From contig JANLID010000395.1 of the NCBI GenBank assembly GCA_024654105.1, positions 1 through 5,335 of the forward strand: a stretch of DNA of 5,335 nt, read 5' to 3'. Within the stretch, counting starts at the first letter, position 1. Each line of letters starts with the position of its first letter. The stretch is from Gallionella sp. Its GTDB lineage: Bacteria; Pseudomonadota; Gammaproteobacteria; Burkholderiales; Gallionellaceae. Shown piece after piece: positions 1 to 5,218 of this stretch. The translations under genes were made by a program, and so were the position numbers. The notes under the pieces were generated by a model. It searched no databases and was not told the origin of the DNA. It worked only from the letters and a program-made list of their open reading frames with translations.

Positions 1-623
1 CCCAGCCCATCACCACCACGCCGGTGCTGGGCTCAATCTCGGATAAGCGCGTCGTGTTCATCGGCACCGGCAAATATCTGGAAACCGGCGACCTGTCCAC
101 GACCCAGGTACAGACCCAATACGCGATCAAGGATGACGATGCGACCACCGCTCTGGTCAACCCGCGCGCGACACTGACGCAACACACCCTGGTCAACGAC
201 GAGGGCACGGCTACCCGTACCGGCTCCTCCGGCTCGACTTGTGTTTTTGGACAGGGCTGGTATGTTGATTTCCCTGACAGCAAGGAACGTGTCAACATCG
301 ACAGCAAGCTGGTGCAGGGTACGCTGCTGGTTCCTTCGATCGTTCCATCGAGTACGGTTTGCTCGCCGGGCGGGTACGGCTGGCTCAATTTCTTCGACTA
401 CAAGACAGGTTGCGCTGTTAATACGGCAACCGGCCTGGCCGCGGAGAAATTTGACTCCACTATCGTCGGTATTAACGTTATCTATATAGAAGGCGACCCC
501 ATAGTCTCAGTCGTAACCTCTACCAATCCGACGCCGGAACAACCGAATGAAACAATACCGTTTTCACCAGACTCATCCAATTTTGTTGGAAAACGGGCGA
601 TCTGGCGCGAACTGATACCGTAA
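1..623 (+). CDS. pilY1: PilY1-like type IV pilus tip/assembly protein, C-terminal part (5' end outside window)
   Basis: The gene enters from the left edge with its first complete codon at position 3; about 206 residues are visible before the TAA at 621-623. The GTG at 24 is internal, because the frame stays open to the edge and the residues before it (QPITTTP) fit the family. The segment KRVVFIGTGKYLETGDL is the typical last strand region of the PilY1 C-terminal beta-propeller. Further on come three cysteines (about fragment residues 80, 120 and 137), the second and third flanking a GGYGWLNFFDYKTGC stretch, and a final KRAIWREL close to the WREL ending seen in PilY1 proteins. PilY1 is a secreted protein at the pilus tip that primes pilus assembly and takes part in adhesion and surface sensing. 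The N-terminal half, including any von Willebrand factor A domain and calcium loop, cannot be judged here. No sign of decay is visible. The assignment rests on recalled motifs, without an alignment. Confidence 0.85.
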   Translation, partial: QPITTTPVLGSISDKRVVFIGTGKYLETGDLSTTQVQTQYAIKDDDATTALVNPRATLTQHTLVNDEGTATRTGSSGSTCVFGQGWYVDFPDSKERVNIDSKLVQGTLLVPSIVPSSTVCSPGGYGWLNFFDYKTGCAVNTATGLAAEKFDSTIVGINVIYIEGDPIVSVVTSTNPTPEQPNETIPFSPDSSNFVGKRAIWRELIP

Positions 624-641
624 CAAATAACCTGACCTGAT

Positions 642-669
642 ATGAAAGCGGCCTGATGGCCGCTTTCAT
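642..669 (+). terminator. Probable intrinsic terminator after pilY1
   Basis: A perfect inverted repeat lies 18 bases after the pilY1 stop: left arm ATGAAAGCGGCC (642-653), loop TGAT (654-657), right arm GGCCGCTTTCAT (658-669). The stem has a GC-rich core with A/T-rich ends and is followed by GTTTATAAG, a modest T-rich stretch rather than a clean T run. It most likely ends the pilus operon transcript. It may also block transcription from the opposite direction, since the minus-strand remnant frame stops just beside it (672-674). Confidence 0.72.
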
Positions 670-671
670 GT

Positions 672-801
672 TTATAAGTCCCGGAGTAATGACGCCAGCC
701 CTGCGGCAGGCACAACCTCGACATTATCGGCAAGCGGGTAGCCACTCTCTACAGGCGCGACAACATAAGTGTAGTGCAGCTTCAAATCGGCAATTGCTGA
801 C
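672..801 (-). pseudogene. C-terminal tail of an unidentified protein (gene remnant)
   Basis: On the minus strand an open stretch of about 43 codons ends at the TAA read from 674 to 672. The residues around FWSAIADLKLHYTYVVAP and YPLADNVEVVPAAGLASLL look like genuine protein, with a plausible alternation of hydrophobic strands and a leucine-rich last helix. There is no proper start: the open frame extends upstream only through sequence that codes for a Uup fragment in a different frame. The tail would suit the end of a larger cytoplasmic protein; I considered an ATPase with a DUF4143-like end, but I do not recognise the family firmly. It lies next to the hairpin that ends pilY1 and could be what is left of a convergent gene. 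Coding status is inferred from residue pattern only. Confidence 0.4.
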
Positions 802-888
802 CAGAAAGTCGCCAAGATAGCTGATGATGTGCTTTTTCTGCCCGCCGATTTCGACAAAATCCGAACCTTGGCTGATGGTGTCTGCAAG
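799..888 (-). pseudogene. uup: Remnant of ABC-F ATPase Uup (about 30 codons)
   Basis: Read on the minus strand from 888 down to about 799, the frame encodes LADTISQGSDFVEIGGQ followed by KKHIISYLGDFL. This matches the stretch of Uup in the second ATPase domain just before the ABC signature (E. coli Uup, as I recall it, has DNVAEGNDTVMVNGKPRH then VLGYLQDFLF). In an intact gene it would continue into PERA..PVKALSGGERNRLLLA; here the similarity stops right after DFL, and the frame ends in unrelated residues at 724-726. Before L(886-888) the residues also stop resembling Uup. Neither Walker motif nor the signature is present, so no ATPase activity is possible. Uup family proteins act on ribosomes and influence DNA repair and transposon excision. 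This piece is a fossil, apparently joined to the foreign tail at 672-801 near the bases read as ttctgg. Confidence 0.7.
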
Positions 889-930
889 GTGGCAACGGAT
901 TGCACCAGTAGAAGTTGCGCAGATCATCTC

Positions 931-959
931 TTGAATTTGAATATACCATCCTGTATTCT
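931..959 (+). promoter_or_regulatory. Candidate sigma-70 promoter of vapBC
   Basis: TTGAAT at 931-936 is followed after exactly 17 bases by TATTCT at 954-959, giving a good -35/-10 pair with a start near 966 and a leader of roughly 27 bases to the vapB ATG. The surrounding sequence is A/T rich (23 of 60 bases at 901-960 are G or C), unlike the flanking genes. No other promoter-like pair is seen close to vapB. Confidence 0.6.
939..958 (+). promoter_or_regulatory. Candidate operator for VapB autoregulation
   Basis: An imperfect palindrome with outer arms GAATA (939-943) and TATTC (954-958); counting inward, 7 of 10 positions pair by Watson-Crick rules and one more is a G:T pair. It covers the spacer and most of the -10 box of the candidate vapBC promoter. 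AbrB-type antitoxins usually repress their own operon by binding such palindromes together with the toxin, so the place and symmetry suit an operator. Binding itself is inferred. Confidence 0.45.
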
Positions 960-992
960 TACGGAACAATAAACGATACTCAAGGAGTAAGA

Positions 993-1202
993 ATGCACGC
1001 TGCCACCCTCACCGAGAAATTTCAGATTGGCATCCCCAAGGCATTTCGTGATGACTTGGGGCTCAGAGCTGGGCAGCAATTCGTCTTTGTTGCCAAGGGC
1101 GATACCATCGTCATGATTCCACGGCGCGACATTAGCGAAGTGCGTGGCATGTTCAAGGGAGCCAACACCGACAATGTGCGTGACCGCACGGAGCGATTCT
1201 GA
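993..1202 (+). CDS. vapB: VapB antitoxin, AbrB/MazE-like DNA-binding fold
   Basis: A 69-residue protein. The start is ATG 993 because AAGGAG (982-987) sits five bases before it; the open frame extends further upstream, but that part would cross the promoter. Residues 1-47 form the AbrB/SpoVT-type swapped-hairpin domain, seen in TLTEKFQIGIPKAFRDDLGL and the following GQQFVF..GDTIVMIP strands. The rest (about 48-69, with RGMFKG and NVRDRTERF) is the charged, flexible arm that in this family wraps the toxin and places an arginine in its active site. It should neutralise the VapC encoded directly downstream and repress the shared promoter. The stop overlaps the toxin start by one base (TGATG), so the two are translationally coupled, with antitoxin made first. 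The gene looks complete and functional. Family known; pairing with this VapC inferred from adjacency. Confidence 0.88.
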   Translation: MHAATLTEKFQIGIPKAFRDDLGLRAGQQFVFVAKGDTIVMIPRRDISEVRGMFKGANTDNVRDRTERF

Positions 1203-1585
1203 TGCACGTAGTTGATACCTGCGGCTGGATAGAATGGCTGACCGATGGCGCACTGGCAGAAAACTTTGCACCCTTTCTGGCTGACAGCGCCAACTTGATC
1301 GTTCCAACACTGGTGCAGTTTGAACTCTACAAATGGTGTCTGCGCGAAAAAAACGAAGCCGCTGCGCTGGATGTTATCGGACTTACCGAAGTCTGCTTGG
1401 TGCGACCTCTTGATACCCGCATTGCGTTATCTGCGGCAGATATTTCTGTACGATATAAGCTTGCCATGGCAGATGCCGTGGTCTATGCCAGTGCCCTTGC
1501 CGCTGTAGGGCAACTACTGACATCCGATGCCCATTTTGAAGGGTTGCCGAACGTGCGCTATTGGCAGAAAGTTACCTCCCTTTAA
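1202..1585 (+). CDS. vapC: VapC toxin, PIN-domain ribonuclease
   Basis: A 127-residue single PIN domain, the usual size for VapC. The start ATG 1202 overlaps the vapB stop, with GGAG at 1190-1193 eight bases upstream. All four expected acidic positions can be seen: D5 in VVDTCGWIEWL, E41 in VQFELYKW, D91 in MADAVVYASA and D109 in LLTSDAHF. These coordinate the Mg2+/Mn2+ used for RNA cleavage; known VapC toxins cut tRNA or rRNA at single sites and halt translation. The N-terminal VDTCGWIEWL and the MADA motif place it in the group paired with AbrB-type antitoxins. Nothing is truncated or mutated, so the toxin is predicted active and must be held in check by VapB. The RNA target cannot be told from sequence. 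No terminator with a proper stem follows; only a weak CCGG/CCGG pair and a T5 run are found near 1595-1621. Confidence 0.9.
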   Translation: MHVVDTCGWIEWLTDGALAENFAPFLADSANLIVPTLVQFELYKWCLREKNEAAALDVIGLTEVCLVRPLDTRIALSAADISVRYKLAMADAVVYASALAAVGQLLTSDAHFEGLPNVRYWQKVTSL

Positions 1586-1629
1586 CTTATCCTAAGCCGG
1601 ACTGACCTTCCCCCGGTTTTTCGCGAGGC

Positions 1630-1638
1630 TGCTAGAAT
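1630..1638 (+). promoter_or_regulatory. Candidate extended -10 promoter of the symporter gene
   Basis: TGC followed by TAGAAT forms an extended -10 element (TGnTAGAAT) 33 bases before the symporter ATG, predicting a start near 1645 and a leader of about 27 bases. No acceptable -35 box is found 17 bases upstream (the region is C-rich), which is tolerable for extended -10 promoters. The call rests on one short motif. Confidence 0.45.
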
Positions 1639-1671
1639 CACCATTATTTTTTGAATGAGCGAGTCGCCGAT

Positions 1672-3105
1672 ATGCTGATCTGGTTTGTCGTTCTCTATTT
1701 GCTGGTGTCTGTCGGCATCGGCCTGTACGCCTCGACCCGCGTACACAATTCCAGGGATTTTGTAGTGGCGGGGCGCCACCTGCCGTTGCCTGTCGTCACC
1801 GCGACGGTGTTCGCCACCTGGTTTGGCGCGGAGACAGTGCTGGGTGTTTCCGCGACTTTCGTGCAGGAGGGATTGGGCGGCGTGGTGGCCGATCCGTTCG
1901 GCGCCAGCATGTGCCTGATCCTCGCGGGGCTGTTTTTCGCCCCGCTGCTGTATCGCATGAATTTGCTCACCATCGGCGATTATTACCGCGCCCGCTACAA
2001 CCGCACGGTGGAACTGATCATGACGCTGTGCATCATGGTTTCCTATCTCGGCTGGGTGTCCGCGCAAGTGGTGGCGCTGGGGCTGGTGTTCAACCTGGTC
2101 AGCGACGGCGCCGTCACGCAACAGGCCGGCATGATCATCGGCATTTCCGTGGTGCTCGCTTACACCGTATTCGGCGGCATGTGGTCGGTAGCCCTGCTGG
2201 ATTTCGTGCAGATGACCGTGATCATGGCGGCCTTGCTGCTGATTGCCGTGCTGATCAGCGACGATGCCGGCGGGGTGGGTCACGTGGTCATCCAGGCGGA
2301 AGCCGCCGGCAAGTTGCAATTGTTCCCCAGCGGCGGCATGGAAGTGTGGATACCCTTCATCGGTGCGGCGCTGACCATGATGCTGGGCTCGATTCCGCAG
2401 CAGGATGTGTTTCAGCGCATGACTTCGGCGAAGAATGAAAAGACCGCCGTGCGCGGTACGGTGCTGGGCGGCGTGCTGTATTTTGCGTTCGCTTTCGTTC
2501 CGATGTTCCTGGCCTTTGCCGCGACACTGATCGATCCGCAATTCTTTGGCGACATGATCGAGAGCGATTCCCAGATGATCCTGCCGAGCCTGATCCTGAA
2601 TCACACGCCGCTGATTGCGCAGGTGCTGTTTTTCGGCGCGTTGCTGTCAGCGATCATGAGCACGGCTTCGGCAACCCTGCTCGCACCCTCGGTGATGTTC
2701 ACCGAGAACATCCTCAAGCACTTTGCGCTCCAGCACATGGGTGACCGGCAGATGCTGCGCACCATGCGTATCATCCTGCTGACTTTCGGTGTGCTGGTGT
2801 TGTGGTTCGCGCTGAATTCGGAATCGAGCATCTTTCACATGGTGGAGAATGCCTACAAGATCACGCTGGTCGGCGCCTTCGTGCCGCTGGTGTTCGGCTT
2901 GTACTGGAAGCGCGCCAACAATCAGGGCGCATTGCTGTCCATCGCGTTGGGTCTGGGTTCGTGGCTGTCGATGGAGATTCTTCAGCCGGACACCTATTGG
3001 CCGCCGCAATTGGTCGGGTTGCTGTTCAGTGTGACGGGGATGTTGATCGGTTCGATGCTGCCCAACATGATGCGTGGCCACCATCACACCCATTCACAAA
3101 CCTGA
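1672..3105 (+). CDS. Sodium:solute symporter family (SSS/SLC5) membrane transporter
   Basis: A 477-residue inner-membrane protein with many hydrophobic segments, in keeping with the LeuT-type fold of the SSS family (usually 11 to 13 helices). I chose ATG 1672, which begins with MLIWFVVLYLLVSVGIGLYA, the first helix; an in-frame TTG at 1651 would add seven polar residues and has no better ribosome site (the one at 1672 is also weak). Family marks: RDFVVAGRHLP after helix 1, FATWFGAETVLGVSA (about 47-61), YTVFGGMWSVALLDFVQ (about 164-180), and LLSAIMSTASATLLAPS (about 324-340). The last parallels the PutP segment whose serine and threonine bind the Na2 sodium ion. The protein couples uptake of a small solute to the sodium gradient. 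The substrate cannot be read: proline, pantothenate, acetate and others all occur in the family. The tail ends in a histidine cluster (GHHHTHSQT). The gene stands alone between vapBC and phoBR, and its stop lies three bases before the Pho box. Confidence 0.88.
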   Translation: MLIWFVVLYLLVSVGIGLYASTRVHNSRDFVVAGRHLPLPVVTATVFATWFGAETVLGVSATFVQEGLGGVVADPFGASMCLILAGLFFAPLLYRMNLLTIGDYYRARYNRTVELIMTLCIMVSYLGWVSAQVVALGLVFNLVSDGAVTQQAGMIIGISVVLAYTVFGGMWSVALLDFVQMTVIMAALLLIAVLISDDAGGVGHVVIQAEAAGKLQLFPSGGMEVWIPFIGAALTMMLGSIPQQDVFQRMTSAKNEKTAVRGTVLGGVLYFAFAFVPMFLAFAATLIDPQFFGDMIESDSQMILPSLILNHTPLIAQVLFFGALLSAIMSTASATLLAPSVMFTENILKHFALQHMGDRQMLRTMRIILLTFGVLVLWFALNSESSIFHMVENAYKITLVGAFVPLVFGLYWKRANNQGALLSIALGLGSWLSMEILQPDTYWPPQLVGLLFSVTGMLIGSMLPNMMRGHHHTHSQT

Positions 3106-3108
3106 GGC

Positions 3109-3141
3109 ATGTCATCTTGCTGTCATAAATTCTTCATATTC
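3109..3141 (+). promoter_or_regulatory. Pho box: three tandem 11-bp PhoB-binding units
   Basis: Three consecutive 11-base units are read: ATGTCATCTTG (3109-3119), CTGTCATAAAT (3120-3130) and TCTTCATATTC (3131-3141). Each has the 7-base PhoB half-site pattern (consensus CTGTCAT) followed by four mostly A/T bases. The middle unit is a perfect half-site, the first matches at six of seven positions and the third at five of seven. PhoB dimers bind two such units head to tail and replace a -35 box, so this site predicts autoactivation of phoBR under phosphate limitation. It lies in the 67-base gap between the symporter stop and the phoB start. Confidence 0.85.
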
Positions 3142-3142
3142 T
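3137..3142 (+). promoter_or_regulatory. Candidate -10 box of the phoB promoter
   Basis: TATTCT lies six bases after the second Pho unit, the same spacing I recall between the Pho box and the -10 of E. coli phoB. It predicts a start near 3149 and a leader of about 24 bases. It overlaps the third Pho unit, so occupancy of that unit could interfere. The alternative TTTGAT at 3150-3155 fits if units two and three are the activating pair, but leaves a very short leader. Confidence 0.45.
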
Positions 3143-3172
3143 CCCGCTCTTTGATTCCGGGATAACGGCAAA

Positions 3173-3862
3173 ATGACGAGCGCAAAGATTTTGATAGTGG
3201 AAGATGAACCGGCGATCCAGGAATTGCTGGCGTTCAATGTGATGCGCGCAGGATTTCAGGCCGTGTGCGCCGAGGATGCGGATAGCATGTGGCGGCAAAT
3301 ACAGGGTCAGACGCCGGATCTGATTCTGCTGGACTGGATGTTGCCGGGCGCCAGTGGCGTGGTGCTGGCCAGGCAATTGCGCAGCGATGCGCGCACCGGC
3401 GATATCCCGATTATCATGCTGACCGCGCGCAGCGAGGAATCCGACAAGATATTGGGGTTGGAGTCCGGTGCGGATGACTACATCACCAAACCGTTCTCGC
3501 CGCGCGAATTGATGGCGCGCATTCGTGCCGTGCTGCGGCGGCATATTCCGCAGATGCCGGACGAAACGGTTGCGGCAGGCAGTCTGGAACTGTCACCAGC
3601 CTCGCACCGCGTGACCGCAAATGGCAGGGCAATAGAACTCGGTCCCACCGAGTTCCGTTTGTTGCATTTCTTCATGACCCATGCGGAGCGGGTGTACAGC
3701 CGGACACAATTGCTCGACCAGGTGTGGGGTACTCAGGTATTCGTCGAGGAACGCACGGTGGACGTGCATATTCGCCGGTTGCGCGTCGCGCTGGAGCCAT
3801 TCGAAATGGACGGGCTGGTCCAGACGGTGCGCGGCAGCGGCTATCGTTTTTCCGTCAGTTAA
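3173..3862 (+). CDS. phoB: Phosphate regulon response regulator PhoB
   Basis: A 229-residue OmpR-family regulator, the same length as E. coli PhoB and recognisably similar throughout. Receiver domain about 4-122: acidic pair E10/D11, phosphorylated aspartate D54 in LILLDWMLPGASG, T84 in IIMLTAR, and K106 in DDYITKPFSPRELMARI. DNA-binding winged helix about 135-229: LGPTEFRLLHFFMTH, VYSRTQLLDQVWG, RTVDVHIRRLR (recognition helix) and the C-terminal hairpin TVRGSGYRF. When PhoR phosphorylates D54, two receivers dimerise and the winged helices bind Pho boxes, recruiting sigma-70 polymerase to phosphate-acquisition genes. The ATG at 3173 aligns with the family start, though the ribosome site is weak (GGGAT around 3159-3163). 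The Pho box upstream indicates autoregulation; phoR follows after 11 bases in the same operon. All key residues are present. Confidence 0.96.
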   Translation: MTSAKILIVEDEPAIQELLAFNVMRAGFQAVCAEDADSMWRQIQGQTPDLILLDWMLPGASGVVLARQLRSDARTGDIPIIMLTARSEESDKILGLESGADDYITKPFSPRELMARIRAVLRRHIPQMPDETVAAGSLELSPASHRVTANGRAIELGPTEFRLLHFFMTHAERVYSRTQLLDQVWGTQVFVEERTVDVHIRRLRVALEPFEMDGLVQTVRGSGYRFSVS

Positions 3863-3868
3863 AAGGAG
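3863..3868 (+). promoter_or_regulatory. Ribosome binding site that fixes the phoR TTG start
   Basis: AAGGAG begins directly after the phoB stop. It is five bases from TTG 3874, which is in the phoR frame. An ATG at 3869-3871 follows it with no gap and is in a different frame that ends after nine codons (TGA 3896-3898), so it is too close and cannot start PhoR. The site therefore supports TTG. Confidence 0.75.
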
Positions 3869-3873
3869 ATGCA

Positions 3874-5178
3874 TTGCAGGACTTCTGGCTCCGTCTGAGC
3901 ATACCCATCGTGCTGGTCACGCTGTTTGCCTTGCTGCTGTGGGCAGTGTTCTCGGCTATGCCCGCCTTGCTGTTCATGTTGCCGGTGTTGCTGGTGGTGA
4001 TGGCGCACCATGCCCGGCAACTGTACCGGTTGGGGCAATGGCTGCATGAGGCGCGCCTTGAAACCATTCCTGAAGCGGGCGGTATCTGGGACGAGGTATT
4101 TTCCCGGCTGTACCGGATGGTCAAACAACACAACCAGACCAAGCTGGAGCTGGCAGCCGAACTGCAGCATATCGAGCAGGCTACTGCGGCATTGCCGGAG
4201 GGGGTGGCAATTCTGAATGAGGCGAATCGTATCGAATGGTGCAACCCGCTGGCACAGCAGCATTTCGATCTCGATGCCGAACACGATCTGATGCAGGACA
4301 TTACCTATCTGGTGCGTCAGCCGGAATTCATCGGATACCTTCATGAATCCAATTTCAGCGAACCGCTGGTGATGCGCCCGGCACGCCATGACGACATGGT
4401 GTTGTCCATCAAACTTATTCCTTATGGCGTGAACAAGCGATTGCTGATCAGCCGCGACATTACGCAACTGGAACGTATCGAGGCCATGCGCCGCGATTTT
4501 GTGGCGAATGTTTCGCATGAGCTGCGCACCCCGCTGACAGTGGTAAACGGGTATGTCGAAAATCTGCTGGATATGCCCGATATGACGCGGGATGATGCGC
4601 AGCGCGCCTTGCGACGAATGGCCGAACAAACCAAACGCATGGAGAATCTGGTTACCGATTTGCTTACCCTGTCGCGCCTGGAAAATGACCGGAGTGCATT
4701 GCGCGAAGAAACCATCGATATGGCGACGCTGCTCAACGAGATTTACCATGATGGGCAGTTGTTGAATGGAGGGGCGCATTCGGTGCATCTGGAGGTGCTG
4801 AGCAACGTAAAATTGCTCGGTAATCACGATGAGCTGCGCAGTGCGTTCGGCAATTTGCTCAGCAATGCGATTCGCTACACACCGGCAGGCGGTATAATTT
4901 CGCTGCGTTGGACAGAGCGCGCCGGGCAGCCGGTATTTTCGGTGCAGGATAGCGGTATCGGAATTGCGGCGCAGCATATCCCGCGCCTGACCGAACGTTT
5001 TTACCGCGTTGATCGCAGCCGATCAAGAGAGACGGGCGGCACCGGACTGGGACTGGCGATCGTCAAGCATGTTGCGATACGTCATCAGGCAAAGATCGAG
5101 GTGATAAGCGAGGAGGGCAAGGGCAGCACTTTCGCGCTGGTATTCCCGGCCAAACGGGCGTTGCCGGCAAATGGATAA
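3874..5178 (+). CDS. phoR: Phosphate regulon sensor histidine kinase PhoR
   Basis: A 434-residue kinase (E. coli PhoR is about 431) starting at TTG 3874. The next in-frame ATG (3958) would remove the first membrane helix. Two helices (about 6-26 and 29-43) with almost no periplasmic loop anchor the protein, as in other PhoR proteins that sense through the Pst/PhoU complex and lack a periplasmic ligand domain. A charged linker leads to a PAS domain (about 107-200, LPEGVAILNEANRIEWCNP). Then come the HisKA domain with FVANVSHELRTPLT, H215 being the phosphorylated histidine, and the HATPase domain: N-box FGNLLSNAIRYTP (about 325-337), G1 DSGIG (359-363), F-box region ERFYRVDRSRSRETGG and G2 GGTGLGLAI (388-396). 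It should phosphorylate PhoB at low phosphate and dephosphorylate it at high phosphate. It is cotranscribed with phoB. Neither pst nor phoU follows. Confidence 0.95.
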   Translation: MQDFWLRLSIPIVLVTLFALLLWAVFSAMPALLFMLPVLLVVMAHHARQLYRLGQWLHEARLETIPEAGGIWDEVFSRLYRMVKQHNQTKLELAAELQHIEQATAALPEGVAILNEANRIEWCNPLAQQHFDLDAEHDLMQDITYLVRQPEFIGYLHESNFSEPLVMRPARHDDMVLSIKLIPYGVNKRLLISRDITQLERIEAMRRDFVANVSHELRTPLTVVNGYVENLLDMPDMTRDDAQRALRRMAEQTKRMENLVTDLLTLSRLENDRSALREETIDMATLLNEIYHDGQLLNGGAHSVHLEVLSNVKLLGNHDELRSAFGNLLSNAIRYTPAGGIISLRWTERAGQPVFSVQDSGIGIAAQHIPRLTERFYRVDRSRSRETGGTGLGLAIVKHVAIRHQAKIEVISEEGKGSTFALVFPAKRALPANG

Positions 5179-5218
5179 TTCTGATTAAGACAACAAGACA
5201 GCAATTCGGGAGAAAAAG

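Noticed and set aside
642..669. Perfect palindrome considered as a protein-binding site or mobile-element end
   Set aside because: Its place just after the pilY1 stop, short tetraloop and following T-rich bases fit a terminator, and no second copy was noticed in the window that would suggest element ends.
915..992. Upstream extension of the vapB frame to 915
   Set aside because: The extra 26 codons would overlap the promoter and operator and add residues absent from the AbrB-type antitoxin family. ATG 993 has a well-placed AAGGAG.
924..1310. Minus-strand open frame of 128 codons across vapB and the vapC start
   Set aside because: It lies opposite two well-supported genes, has no family features and no ribosome site.
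1595..1621. Possible terminator after vapC (CCGG pairs followed by TTTTT)
   Set aside because: Only a four-base stem with a long loop can be formed, too weak to call; the T run alone is not enough.
1582..2604. Minus-strand open frame of 340 codons opposite the symporter
   Set aside because: Composition is extreme (rich in H, Q, R, G) as expected from reading the reverse of codon-biased membrane-protein sequence. It has no ribosome site or recognisable domain, and the plus strand carries a clear family protein.
3859..4977. Minus-strand open frame of 372 codons opposite phoR
   Set aside because: Rich in H, Q and R with no recognisable motif and no start signals; it is the shadow of the high-GC phoR reading frame.
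5143..5179. GATAAT at 5174-5179 as a -10 box for the methyltransferase gene
   Set aside because: No usable -35 box at the right distance and it overlaps the phoR stop; read-through from phoBR explains expression as well.
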